From contig PHAN01000008.1 in assembly GCA_002841695.1 (NCBI GenBank), positions 1 through 64,000 on the forward strand: a stretch of DNA of 64,000 nucleotides, given 5' to 3'. This document shows, in pieces, positions 31,789 to 40,430 of the stretch (the stretch's first letter is position 1; each line of letters begins with the position of its first letter). Both the position numbers and the translations under genes were made by a program. The notes under the pieces were generated by a model. The model searched no databases, was not told the origin of the DNA, and was given only the letters and a program-made list of their open reading frames with translations. This stretch comes from Elusimicrobia bacterium HGW-Elusimicrobia-1 (lineage in GTDB: Bacteria; Elusimicrobiota; Endomicrobiia; PHAN01).

Positions 31789-33245
31789 AGATCAACGAAA
31801 AGGTTTTGGCAAAAACAATCGCCCGATGCAAAGAGCGCGGAATAATCATTCCGACTTTCGCCCAGCAGAAAGATCCCTCGAAAGTTCCGCAGAAGATAAA
31901 AGACAAACTCAAAACAATAGGGCTTCAGGACACGCACCCCTTGAATCTCTTTCGCATAACATGGAAAAATAATCCCAAAGAAAACGGCGGAGACGGGCTC
32001 TACGGGGACGTCAACTATCTGGAAATTCCCTCGGCCATATCGGGCGTGAAAGCCCGAATCGTGGGCATAGTAGGTAAATGGTTCCCGACGGGCGCGCACA
32101 AAGTCGGGGCGGCTTTCGGGTGCCTGGCTCCGCGTCTCGTCACAGGAAACTTCGATCCCGCGACGCAGAAAGCCGTGTGGCCCTCGACGGGAAACTACTG
32201 TCGCGGCGGAGCGTTCGACTGCGCGCTTCTTGCCTGCGACGCGATAGCGATACTCCCTCAGGAGATGTCCAAAGAGCGTTTCGAGTGGCTCAAAGAAATA
32301 GGCGCCAGCGAGATTTTCGCCACGCCCGGCTGCGAGTCCAACGTCAAAGAAATATACGACAAGTGCCACGAGCTCAGGAAAGAGCGCGGTGATAAAATCG
32401 TAATATTCAACCAATTCGACGAGTTCGGAAACACAATGTGGCACTACGAAGTCACGGCCTCGGCAATGGAAGAAGTTTTCAACAAAATCAAAGGCGCGCG
32501 CGGTCGCTTCTCGGCATATGTTTCGGCCACCGGCTCGGCGGGCACCATAGGCGCCGGCGAATATCTCAAAAAGAAATTCCCGACGATGAAAATAGCGGCC
32601 ACCGAGGCGTTGCAATGCCCCACGCTGTATCTAAACGGCTTCGGCGGACACAGAATCGAGGGCATAGGAGACAAGCACGTGCCGTGGGTTCACAACGTCC
32701 GCAATACCGACAACGTCGTAGCCATCGACGACGAATTCACAATGAGAGTGCTGCGCTTATTCAATGAGGAAGCCGGCAAAAAGCGTCTCCAGAAGGCCGG
32801 GGTTTCCAAGGCCGTCGTCGAAAAACTCCAACTTCTGGGAATATCGAGCATCTGCAATCTGATCGCGTCCATCAAAATGGCCAAGTACTACGAGATGAAC
32901 GAAAACGACGTGATATTCACGGTCTTCACCGACTCGGCCGCCATGTATCTGTCGCGTCTGGATGAACTCACCAAGGAACGCGGCCAATATACCGAGGAGA
33001 ACGCGGCTATCGACATTGAACACTGCCTCGGTGGCGTGGGAATCGACTGGCTTAAGGAACTCAGCTACCAGGACAGGAAAGCCATTCATAATCTGAAATA
33101 TTTCACTTGGGTGGAACAGCAGGGAAAGACGGTCGAGGAGATAAACGCCCTCTGGGAACCGGAATTCTGGGACAAGATTTTCACGCAGATCCCCGAATGG
33201 GATCGTCTCATAGAAGAGTTTAACAAGAAAACGGGATTGGCGTAA
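31785..33245 (+). CDS. PLP-dependent fold-type II enzyme of the ygeW-like cluster
   Basis: A 486-residue enzyme of the tryptophan-synthase-beta/cysteine-synthase fold. The probable Schiff-base Lys is in FPTGAHKVGAAFG, the cofactor phosphate and substrate loops in PSTGNYCRGGAFDCALLA and SATGSAGTIGAGEYLKK. It is longer than threonine dehydratase or YgeX (about 400 residues) and lacks the usual YgeX segments, so I do not call it diaminopropionate ammonia-lyase. From memory, similar "PLP-dependent protein, beta subunit" genes lie next to ygeW, ygeY and carbamate kinase in other anaerobes. A deaminating or lyase role on the amino acid released in that pathway is inferred. Strong site AAAGGAGA and ATGA overlap with pfp. 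Confidence 0.8.
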   Translation: MKINEKVLAKTIARCKERGIIIPTFAQQKDPSKVPQKIKDKLKTIGLQDTHPLNLFRITWKNNPKENGGDGLYGDVNYLEIPSAISGVKARIVGIVGKWFPTGAHKVGAAFGCLAPRLVTGNFDPATQKAVWPSTGNYCRGGAFDCALLACDAIAILPQEMSKERFEWLKEIGASEIFATPGCESNVKEIYDKCHELRKERGDKIVIFNQFDEFGNTMWHYEVTASAMEEVFNKIKGARGRFSAYVSATGSAGTIGAGEYLKKKFPTMKIAATEALQCPTLYLNGFGGHRIEGIGDKHVPWVHNVRNTDNVVAIDDEFTMRVLRLFNEEAGKKRLQKAGVSKAVVEKLQLLGISSICNLIASIKMAKYYEMNENDVIFTVFTDSAAMYLSRLDELTKERGQYTEENAAIDIEHCLGGVGIDWLKELSYQDRKAIHNLKYFTWVEQQGKTVEEINALWEPEFWDKIFTQIPEWDRLIEEFNKKTGLA

Positions 33246-33352
33246 GACACCGGGCACGCGCCCGAGTATTTCAAGCCGACCCAAAAAATCTGACCGGCCG
33301 CAGGCCGGATGTGCGGCCGAGCGCAAAGCGCGCGCCGCAAACGGAGGACTTT

Positions 33353-33811
33353 ATGGTAAGATTTGCCGTGGACAAGTCGTTGTCGCTGGAAAAACAGTCG
33401 CTGCTGAAAATGGCTCTTTCAATCTCTCAGGAGTTAACCGGTTCCGACGGCGGTTCGGTAATGCTGGTGGAAGGCGACAATCTGGTGATTCGCGGATACT
33501 CAGCGTCGGATCCTTCAATCGACGCGGCGTCCAAAATGGGAATCTCCGTAAAAGTCGGAGAACGCGCCTCCGGCAAGGCCGCCCAGACAGGCGAGTCGGT
33601 CGTCATAGTCGGAGACATAACAAAAGACAATCGTTTCTCCGGACTGCAGAAGTTCCACGAAATCAAATCCGGCGCGTCCGTGCCCGTCAAAAAAGACAAC
33701 CTTGTAAAAGGCGTCATAAACGTTCACCGCGTCAAATCCAGCGCTCCCATAACAAAAGACGACGTGGACGTAGTAAGCGTGGTCGGCAAATCTCTGGCCG
33801 AAGCGCTTTAA
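33353..33811 (+). CDS. GAF-domain protein
   Basis: About 152 residues forming a single GAF domain (LKMALSISQELTGSDGGSVMLV, GERASGKAAQTGESVVIVGD, ASVPVKKDNLVKGVINVHRVK), with no effector domain attached. GAF domains bind small ligands such as nucleotides, haem or amino-acid derivatives. Placed between the PLP enzyme and ygeY, it may sense a metabolite of that pathway. ATG 33353 follows a GGAGG site; the earlier in-frame ATG at 33311 precedes that site. Confidence 0.85.
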   Translation: MVRFAVDKSLSLEKQSLLKMALSISQELTGSDGGSVMLVEGDNLVIRGYSASDPSIDAASKMGISVKVGERASGKAAQTGESVVIVGDITKDNRFSGLQKFHEIKSGASVPVKKDNLVKGVINVHRVKSSAPITKDDVDVVSVVGKSLAEAL

Positions 33812-33865
33812 TCGGCATCGGCTTATTTTCGTTACAAAAAAATATATGAACCGGAGGCATTTTCA

Positions 33866-35071
33866 ATGGCACTGATTTCCTCGAAAGCGCTCCACGAAAG
33901 AGCGAAACACTACGAAAAAGACATGGTCAAGTTCGCGCGCGACCTGGTGGCGATTCCGTCGTTTCCCATGCAGGAAGGCCGTCTCGTTAAACGCATAGCC
34001 GCCGAAATGAAGAAGGTCGGCTTCGACAAAGTGAAAGTGGACAAGATGGGCAACATCATCGGCGTCGTCGGAAAAGGCAAGACGAAAATCATGATAGACG
34101 CCCATATCGACACGGTGGGAGTGGGCGACCCTAAAGCGTGGAAATGGGATCCTTTCAAAGGAAAGTACGAAAAGGGGATGATTTACGGAAGAGGCGCCAC
34201 CGACCAGAAACTATCTATGGTGCCTATGGTTTATGCCGGCAAAATTATCAAGGATTTGAAACTCGACGGCGACTATACCGTCTGGATGGTAGGGTCGTGT
34301 CAGGAAGAGGATTGCGACGGATTGCCCCTGCTGCACATAATTCAGAAAGAAAAGATGAAACCCGATTACGTCGTGATAACCGAGCCCACAAACCTAAAGG
34401 TTTATCGCGGTCATCGCGGCAGAATGGAAATGAAGGTCGTCGTAAAAGGCGTCTCCTGTCACGCTTCGGCGCCCGAACGGGGCGACAACGCCGTCCAGAA
34501 AATGTCTTTTATCGTGCAGGAAGTAACCAAACTAAACGTTCGTCTCAAAAAGGATAAATTCCTGGGCAAGGGCACTGTGGCCGTGACGAAAATAGAATGC
34601 CAGACGCCCTCTCTTAACGCCGTCCCCGACGAAGCCACCATTTATCTCGACAGACGCCTGACCGCCGGAGAAACTCTTAAATCGGCCGTAGCCGAGATAA
34701 AGCGTCTTCCCTCGGTAAAGAAATTCAAAGGCCGCGTCGAAGTTCTTCAATACGAGGCGATTTCATGGACGGGACTTAAAGTCGGACAGGAAAAATATTT
34801 CCCGACGTGGGTCATACCGGAGAACCACAAACTCACAAAAGCCATGGTTAAAGCGGCTTCCATCGCTCTTGAAAAAAAGCCCGTCGTGGACAAATGGACG
34901 TTCTCCACAAACGGCGTGGCCTCTATGGGGCGGCTCAAAATCCCGACCATAGGATTCGGACCGGCACACGAGATATATGCCCACCAGGTGGACGAGCGGA
35001 TGCCAGTGGAGCACCTGCGCAGAGCCGCCGTGTGTTATGCCGCGTTCCCTAAGATACTGACTTCGAAATAA
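33866..35071 (+). CDS. ygeY: YgeY-type M20 metallohydrolase
   Basis: Zinc-dependent M20 amidohydrolase, 401 residues. Metal-binding segments are IMIDAHIDTVGVGD, YGRGATDQKLSMVPMVYAG and SCQEEDCDGLPL; the dimerisation part includes GVSCHASAPERGDNA and the C-terminal His in GFGPAHEIYAHQVDE. It closely follows the YgeY group (labelled selenium-metabolism hydrolase in databases). In E. coli and gut anaerobes ygeY belongs to the ygeW/ygeX purine-degradation cluster; its substrate is probably an N-carbamoyl or acyl amino acid. No in-frame selenocysteine codon is seen. Confidence 0.9.
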   Translation: MALISSKALHERAKHYEKDMVKFARDLVAIPSFPMQEGRLVKRIAAEMKKVGFDKVKVDKMGNIIGVVGKGKTKIMIDAHIDTVGVGDPKAWKWDPFKGKYEKGMIYGRGATDQKLSMVPMVYAGKIIKDLKLDGDYTVWMVGSCQEEDCDGLPLLHIIQKEKMKPDYVVITEPTNLKVYRGHRGRMEMKVVVKGVSCHASAPERGDNAVQKMSFIVQEVTKLNVRLKKDKFLGKGTVAVTKIECQTPSLNAVPDEATIYLDRRLTAGETLKSAVAEIKRLPSVKKFKGRVEVLQYEAISWTGLKVGQEKYFPTWVIPENHKLTKAMVKAASIALEKKPVVDKWTFSTNGVASMGRLKIPTIGFGPAHEIYAHQVDERMPVEHLRRAAVCYAAFPKILTSK

Positions 35072-35076
35072 TAAAG

Positions 35077-35107
35077 GGGAGATTAGGAAATTAGGAGATT
35101 GGGAGAT
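35077..35107. repeat. Short imperfect tandem repeat before ygeW
   Basis: Repeated units close to GAGATTAGGA or GGAGATTGGG cover about 31 bases just after ygeY. The G-rich units resemble ribosome sites and produce a TTG (35099) that would extend ygeW. A similar low-complexity repeat with heptamers occurs at 51436-51522. Confidence 0.45.
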
Positions 35108-35179
35108 GAAAATCAGAAACTCTTAAATAAAAAGGAGACAGGCGCGGGAATCTCCGACGAACCGCGCCGGCAAAAACTT

Positions 35180-36376
35180 ATGACAGCCAAAATCGACGTA
35201 AACAAGGCGCTCGCAAGGATCGCCGAAATCAAGACACGTTTTTTCAACAAGGATTTCCTTCTGACGTGGATGTACAAGGCCGATGAACTTGAAGTCGTTC
35301 TTTCCCTGGCCGAAGTGCTCAAGGAACTCCACGCGCAAAATGTTTCGCTTAAAGTTTTCGACACCGGCATCGCCGTGTCGAACTTCCGCGACAACTCCAC
35401 GCGCACGAGATTTTCGTTCGCATCCGCCTGCAACCTTCTGGGACTTGCCGTGCAGGATCTCGACGAAGGCAAATCGCAAATCGCCCACGGCGAAACCGTG
35501 CGCGAGACGGCCAATATGATATCGTTTCTGACGGAAGCCGTAGGCATCAGAGACGATATGTTCATCGGCAAAGGCCATACCTATATGAAAGAGGTCTCGG
35601 ACGCCCTCGACGACGGATATAAAAACGGCGTGCTTAACCAGCGTCCGGCCATAGTAAACCTGCAGTGCGACCTCGACCACCCCACACAGGCGATGTCGGA
35701 CCTGCTCTATATCAAAAACCATTTCGGCGGATTCGACAAACTCAAAGGCAAAAAAATAGCCATGACGTGGGCGTACTCGCCTTCCTACGGCAAACCGCTT
35801 TCTGTGCCGCAGGGCGTGATAACGCTTATGTCGCGTTTCGGGATGAATGTCGCGCTGGCCTATCCCAAGGGTTACGAACTCCTGCCGGAAACCCTCGAAG
35901 TTTCAAAAAAACACGCCAAGGAATCAGGCGGCGAATTTTCCGCATCGAATTCCATGGACGAAGCGTTCAGAGACGCCGACATAGTGTATCCTAAGTCGTG
36001 GGCTTCTTACGAAGTCATGAAAAAAAGGACGGGGCTCGTCGAAAAAGGCGACAAACAGGGACTTTCCGACCTTGAAAAACAGTGCCTCGCGGAAAACGCC
36101 ACTCACAAGGACTGGACTTGCGACGAAGCCAAGATGAAACTCACCAAGGGCGGCGAAGCCGTTTATATGCACTGTCTGCCCGCCGACATTACCGGCGTTT
36201 CGTGCAAAGAGGGCGAAGTTTCGGCGGGAGTTTTCGAGAAATACCGCATCGGAACTTACAAAGAAGCGGGTTTCAAGCCGTTCGTCATAGCCGCTATGAT
36301 GATGGCCTGCCGCTTCAAGAATCCGTCGGCCGTTATCTCGGATTTGCTGAAAAAAAACGCTACGCGCGTAAAATAG
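35180..36376 (+). CDS. ygeW: Knotted carbamoyltransferase YgeW
   Basis: A member of the ornithine/aspartate carbamoyltransferase superfamily, about 398 residues. The carbamoyl-phosphate motif is FRDNSTRTRFSFASA; QRPAIVNLQCDLDHPTQAMSD, MTWAYSPSYGKPLSVPQG and YMHCLPADITGVSCKEGEV match E. coli YgeW almost word for word. It probably runs phosphorolysis of an N-carbamoyl amine, giving carbamoyl phosphate for the carbamate kinase at 38615. ATG 35180 matches the N-terminus of known YgeW; a TTG at 35099 after repeat-like GGAG units would add 27 unrelated residues. Confidence 0.93.
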   Translation: MTAKIDVNKALARIAEIKTRFFNKDFLLTWMYKADELEVVLSLAEVLKELHAQNVSLKVFDTGIAVSNFRDNSTRTRFSFASACNLLGLAVQDLDEGKSQIAHGETVRETANMISFLTEAVGIRDDMFIGKGHTYMKEVSDALDDGYKNGVLNQRPAIVNLQCDLDHPTQAMSDLLYIKNHFGGFDKLKGKKIAMTWAYSPSYGKPLSVPQGVITLMSRFGMNVALAYPKGYELLPETLEVSKKHAKESGGEFSASNSMDEAFRDADIVYPKSWASYEVMKKRTGLVEKGDKQGLSDLEKQCLAENATHKDWTCDEAKMKLTKGGEAVYMHCLPADITGVSCKEGEVSAGVFEKYRIGTYKEAGFKPFVIAAMMMACRFKNPSAVISDLLKKNATRVK

Positions 36377-36529
36377 ACGGCTGGCGCCGGCCCCCGATTA
36401 TTCCAGCCGCCCGTCTTATCCCGGCCGCGACCGGAGCGGACATTTTGCTCCCGACGGAAATCTGTAACGCCGGAGCCGACGACCTGCGAAAATCCGCAGG
36501 CGGCGCCGCGCAGATAGATTTTAATAAAA

Positions 36530-37591
36530 ATGGAAAAACTGTTGCCTTTGGCGTTACCGGACGAATGGGAAGAATACCGTCCACAGGAAATAAACAATAA
36601 CACACTAACCATATGGTTCGGACATAAAAATCGGTTTCTGCCCCTTCTCGCTTTACCGGACGACCCTAATTTTTCGCAAGACCTGCGCAATCCTCAAACG
36701 GCAAAATATGATTACAATGCCCGTTTGGATATTACCGATTATATAGTCGAGCGCGCCGCCGGGGGATTTCTTGAAAGTTATCTGCTGCCCATCCCTGCGC
36801 AGTGTTCCACGACTCCTGCATTGGGCGCGTCTGACATTCTATCTTGCGACTGGAGAAAACAATTCGACGAGATGGGTTTTACCGCCGAAAAAGGAACATT
36901 TTTAGGTGAAGAGGCCGTATTTATTATCGGTAAAAACGGTGAAAGAACTTGCCAAGCAGTCAGAATCAACGCCTTTATTATCGGCGGAGACGTACTATTT
37001 TATACAACCTTGTCCCCGAGAAATACCCCGATTCATTCCGCCGTTTGCGAGGTGACAAAAACAAGTCATCAATGGATTACATATTGCAAATGCCAATATT
37101 GCAGACCCCATCCGCGATGTTCGACTCTGGAAAAAGAAGGGCTTGTTCACTCGGAGAAAGTCAGGCCATTGTTGGAATACGTTTTTTCAGAAATCAGAAA
37201 ACGGTTGACATCAAAAAATCCAACGCAGGAGGCATGGGATATACGAAACGAAGGAGCATCATATTCAGAATATGACTGCTCCAAACTTACGCGGACGATA
37301 TATCCGTTTTTACCGCGCACGGCGCGAGAACAATACGATTATTTCAAAAATCGCGGCGCCATAATTTCTTCGCGATATGACCTCCATGAAGGGGATTTGA
37401 TATTTTTTAAGGACGGGGCGGAACAAATCAAGCATGTGGGGTATGTGGTTTCCAATATAGACGGAAACATTCAATTTATTCATTCAACCGCCAAGAAGGG
37501 AGTGAGGGATTTTGACTGGAACACAACTGGCCCCGAGGGAAACAAAAACAAATACGGTGAACTGAATTTTGCGGGGGGAGGAAGGCCGTGA
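36530..37591 (+). CDS. NlpC/P60-type cysteine hydrolase
   Basis: 353 residues. The C-terminal part (about 220-330) has the NlpC/P60 layout: catalytic Cys in YSEYDCSKLTRTIYPFL, GDLIFFKDGAEQIKHVGYVV with the His, and FIHSTAKKGV. The N-terminal 200 residues are not recognised and hold a Cys/His cluster (KCQYCRPHPRCSTLEKE). No signal peptide is visible, yet NlpC/P60 enzymes usually cut cell-wall peptides. The gene is more AT-rich than its neighbours and splits the ygeW-carbamate-kinase group. Its stop overlaps the GTG start of a gene for an exported beta-propeller protein, which could be its partner or inhibitor. Confidence 0.75.
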   Translation: MEKLLPLALPDEWEEYRPQEINNNTLTIWFGHKNRFLPLLALPDDPNFSQDLRNPQTAKYDYNARLDITDYIVERAAGGFLESYLLPIPAQCSTTPALGASDILSCDWRKQFDEMGFTAEKGTFLGEEAVFIIGKNGERTCQAVRINAFIIGGDVLFYTTLSPRNTPIHSAVCEVTKTSHQWITYCKCQYCRPHPRCSTLEKEGLVHSEKVRPLLEYVFSEIRKRLTSKNPTQEAWDIRNEGASYSEYDCSKLTRTIYPFLPRTAREQYDYFKNRGAIISSRYDLHEGDLIFFKDGAEQIKHVGYVVSNIDGNIQFIHSTAKKGVRDFDWNTTGPEGNKNKYGELNFAGGGRP

Positions 37592-38517
37592 AAAAAATTA
37601 TTTTGCCGATTGTTTTGATGTCTTGCGCGGCGGTTATGCCGGTTTGCTCGGCTGACCCGGTAAAAATATCTTTCGAAAGAGACGGATATATCTGGACAAC
37701 CATATCAAACGGCGATAAGTCCGCGCGGATTTGCAAGGGCTGTGACTCTGATATATCCCCCGACGGGAATAAATTGGTGTTCACTTATGATACCTCCAAG
37801 GGATATGCGTCCATAAACAGAAAAATCGCCGTCGTTGACTTGAATTCAGGAAAAATCAATATATTAACTTCTATCCCTGACAATAATAGTTATGGTCCCA
37901 TATGGTCGCCCGACGGAAAACAAATAGCGTTTATGCATCGGACTAACGACGGATGGGATGTGGGAATTGTAAACAGTGACGGCGACAATTTTCACCTGCT
38001 TACTCATGGCACGGGAAACAGCTGGAATATGTTCTCTTCTCCCGCATGGTCGCCCGACGGAAAATATATATTGTTCCATGATATGGAGTATCTGTACAAA
38101 ATAAATCTTGAAGGTGAAATATCCATGGCGGAAAAAATAAAAGACATTCTGGATTTTTCAACATACAGCATATGCGACGGGACAAGATTTTTACTGTCGA
38201 AAGATGAAAGATATCTGCTGATTGATCCGCCGGACGTAAGTCGTTTCGGCATGAAGGGTCTTACGGGCCCCGTTTATGCGCTCGTTGTTTATGACAGAAA
38301 GACAAAAATCGCCGCCAAAATATCTCCCGATAATTTATACGCTCATCGCCCGGACTGGGTGAACGAAAGAGAGATTATTTTCGAAGGGACAACGGAAGAG
38401 GATTTTGCGCGGATGGGCGAATGGAGGGCGCCAAGCAACATATATAAAATTTCCATTGACGGCAAAGACCTCAAATTGCTGATAAAAAACGGCGGGTCGC
38501 CATCCTGCTCGAAATGA
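37588..38517 (+). CDS. Exported TolB/PD40-type beta-propeller protein
   Basis: 309 residues with a signal peptide (KIILPIVLMSCAAVMPVCS). Repeated blades with the PD40 signature follow: CDSDISPDGNKLVFTYDT, GPIWSPDGKQIAFMHRTNDG and PAWSPDGKYILFHDMEYL, each with DG(K/N) turns. Structure like the TolB C-terminal propeller, but no TolB N-terminal domain. The GTG start (37588) overlaps the stop of the NlpC/P60 gene by four bases. An interaction with that enzyme in the periplasm is inferred from the overlap only. Confidence 0.8.
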   Translation: MKKIILPIVLMSCAAVMPVCSADPVKISFERDGYIWTTISNGDKSARICKGCDSDISPDGNKLVFTYDTSKGYASINRKIAVVDLNSGKINILTSIPDNNSYGPIWSPDGKQIAFMHRTNDGWDVGIVNSDGDNFHLLTHGTGNSWNMFSSPAWSPDGKYILFHDMEYLYKINLEGEISMAEKIKDILDFSTYSICDGTRFLLSKDERYLLIDPPDVSRFGMKGLTGPVYALVVYDRKTKIAAKISPDNLYAHRPDWVNEREIIFEGTTEEDFARMGEWRAPSNIYKISIDGKDLKLLIKNGGSPSCSK

Positions 38518-38614
38518 ATGCGTCCCGTCAGGTAAATTCAATGACCCAAAATTCTGTAAAAATACAAATCTGTCATCCCCAATGTTCCTATATTATTTCA
38601 CGGAGAACGCATAA

Positions 38615-39556
38615 ATGGGAAAAACAATCGTAGTCGCCATCGGCGGAAACTCGCTTATCAAGGACGATAAGCATATGTCGGTGCCGGATCAGTACAAAGC
38701 CGTGTGCGAGACGGCGGCTAATCTTGCCGGTCTCATAGAAGCCGGCAACCGCGTAGTCGTAACTCACGGCAACGGCCCGCAGGTCGGCTTCATACTCCTT
38801 CGCTCCGAGCATTCCAGAGGGCTTATGCACGAGGTTCCTCTTGAGGTTATAGTAGCCGACACTCAGGGAGCCATCGGCTACCAGCTGCAGCAGGCGCTCC
38901 AGAACGAACTCTGGAACCGTAAAATCAGAAAAAATGTGGTGACCGTGGTAACGCAGGCGCTCGTCGATAAAACCGATCCGGCTTTTCAGAAGCCGTCGAA
39001 ACCCATCGGGCAGTTTTATTCGGCCGAGAACGCCAAAGAGAGAATGGAAAAAGAGAAGTGGACTATGGTCGAAGACGCAGGGCGCGGATGGCGCCGCGTG
39101 GTGCCGTCGCCCAAACCGTCGCGCATAATAGAAAGCAAGGCCATTAAAAATCTGGTGTCGGAAGACGTGGTGGTGATTTCCGTCGGAGGCGGTGGAATTC
39201 CCGTAGTCGCCGACGACAAAGGCGCCCTCTCGGGCGTGGCCGCCGTTATCGACAAGGATCTGGCGTCGGCCGTCCTGGCAAAGGAAATCGGAGCCGATAT
39301 GCTCGTCATATCGACGGCCGTCCCCAAGGTTTATCTTAACTTCGGCAAGCCGGATCAGAAGTCACTCGACAAGATTACAATCAAAGAAGCCAAACAATAT
39401 ATATCCGAAGGTCACTTCAAACCCGGCTCAATGCTTCCTAAGGTGCAGGCGTGCGTTTCATTTCTGGAGGCGGGAGGAAAAGAGGCGCTCATAACTATGC
39501 CTGAAACCCTGACCGAAGCGCTCGAGGGCAAAAACGGAACTCTGATAGTAAGATGA
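38615..39556 (+). CDS. arcC: Carbamate kinase
   Basis: Makes ATP from carbamoyl phosphate and ADP, 313 residues. The sequence shows VVAIGGNSLIKDD, VVTHGNGPQVGFILLRSE, SVGGGGIPVVADDKG, LVISTAVPKVYLNFGKP, and VQACVSFLEAGGKEALIT, all hallmark segments. In the E. coli ygeW cluster the equivalent is yqeA. Linked in function to ygeW upstream, although two AT-rich genes lie between. GGAG precedes the ATG. Confidence 0.95.
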   Translation: MGKTIVVAIGGNSLIKDDKHMSVPDQYKAVCETAANLAGLIEAGNRVVVTHGNGPQVGFILLRSEHSRGLMHEVPLEVIVADTQGAIGYQLQQALQNELWNRKIRKNVVTVVTQALVDKTDPAFQKPSKPIGQFYSAENAKERMEKEKWTMVEDAGRGWRRVVPSPKPSRIIESKAIKNLVSEDVVVISVGGGGIPVVADDKGALSGVAAVIDKDLASAVLAKEIGADMLVISTAVPKVYLNFGKPDQKSLDKITIKEAKQYISEGHFKPGSMLPKVQACVSFLEAGGKEALITMPETLTEALEGKNGTLIVR

Positions 39557-39629
39557 ACTGCTCGCGGATTCGGATTTTTTAATACATAGCGCTCGCGATA
39601 TATTCATATCCAAAGAGGGGGATGAAAAA

Positions 39630-40397
39630 ATGGGGTTTAAAAAAATCGCGTATGGTTTGTTGTTTTTGTGGGGGATGTCGCTTGCGTCGCGGCTTTACGC
39701 TCCGCCGCCCGGATGGGTAGAAACCAGACCGACAATTCAGGAAGAGATAGCGGAATACGAAAAAAAGCGCGTTCTCTCGCCTCGCGCCTCCGCGCTAAAA
39801 AATATTTTTGAGGAATTAAAAATAAATCCCGCCTCGCCGGCGCTGCAAGCCGAGTATCTGCAATATTTCCCCGAGAATCAAAGGGACTTTGACGCTATAT
39901 TCGGGTATGATATGGATGCTCCCGGATGGCTTGAGGGCGCGAAGGAATTATATAGAAGCGGCAATGAGTATATCCTGATTCTTGAAAAGTTCAATCGGCG
40001 ATATATGCCTTATATCTGTAAGATATCGCTTGATATTGCTAAAGAGAGTTCAGCTTTTGAGGTTGACAGATACGGCGAACTTAGAATGTTAATGACGGGT
40101 TTACTGTTTAAAAATCCCGAAATTTTCCGGAAAAAACTTTTTTCGCTCGCTCCGCCAGAACGCGCCGCCGCTATTCGCTTTGCGATACAGCACATATATG
40201 GCGAGCAATTTCCCGGATTCTTTGCAAAATTGCGCAAGGATGGCGATAACGAATTCATTTCTCTTATCGGAGATGCCATAAAGTGGGGCGTGGGGTTGGA
40301 TATGGGATGTTCTTGCAGATTGTTACCGCCCGACGCCACGAGTTATATAATAAATATATCAAGCGACACCGCCGAAGGCGGATGTGAACATCACTAA
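39630..40397 (+). CDS. Unknown exported protein
   Basis: 255 residues with a signal peptide (FKKIAYGLLFLWGMSLASRL). The rest is helical and not recognised: PPPGWVETRPTIQEEIAEYE near the N-terminus, a middle part FNRRYMPYICKISLDIAKES and a Cys-rich end (DMGCSCRLLPPD, EGGCEHH). The pattern of helices could be a divergent HEAT or TPR solenoid. The gene is AT-rich and has a GAGGGGGA site upstream. It belongs to the accessory stretch after carbamate kinase and has no clear operon partner. Confidence 0.6.
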   Translation: MGFKKIAYGLLFLWGMSLASRLYAPPPGWVETRPTIQEEIAEYEKKRVLSPRASALKNIFEELKINPASPALQAEYLQYFPENQRDFDAIFGYDMDAPGWLEGAKELYRSGNEYILILEKFNRRYMPYICKISLDIAKESSAFEVDRYGELRMLMTGLLFKNPEIFRKKLFSLAPPERAAAIRFAIQHIYGEQFPGFFAKLRKDGDNEFISLIGDAIKWGVGLDMGCSCRLLPPDATSYIINISSDTAEGGCEHH

Positions 40398-40430
40398 TCA
40401 GAGCCAGCGCGATAAACGGAGTACTGCGGC

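Noticed and set aside
33866-35071. Selenium link of ygeY as a sign of selenoproteins here
   Set aside because: No in-frame TGA, no SECIS-like hairpin and no selenium genes (selA, selB, selD) are in the window; the label is only a database name.
36377-36529. Possible small gene between ygeW and the NlpC/P60 gene
   Set aside because: No frame with a ribosome site or recognisable product; it seems to be plain spacer.
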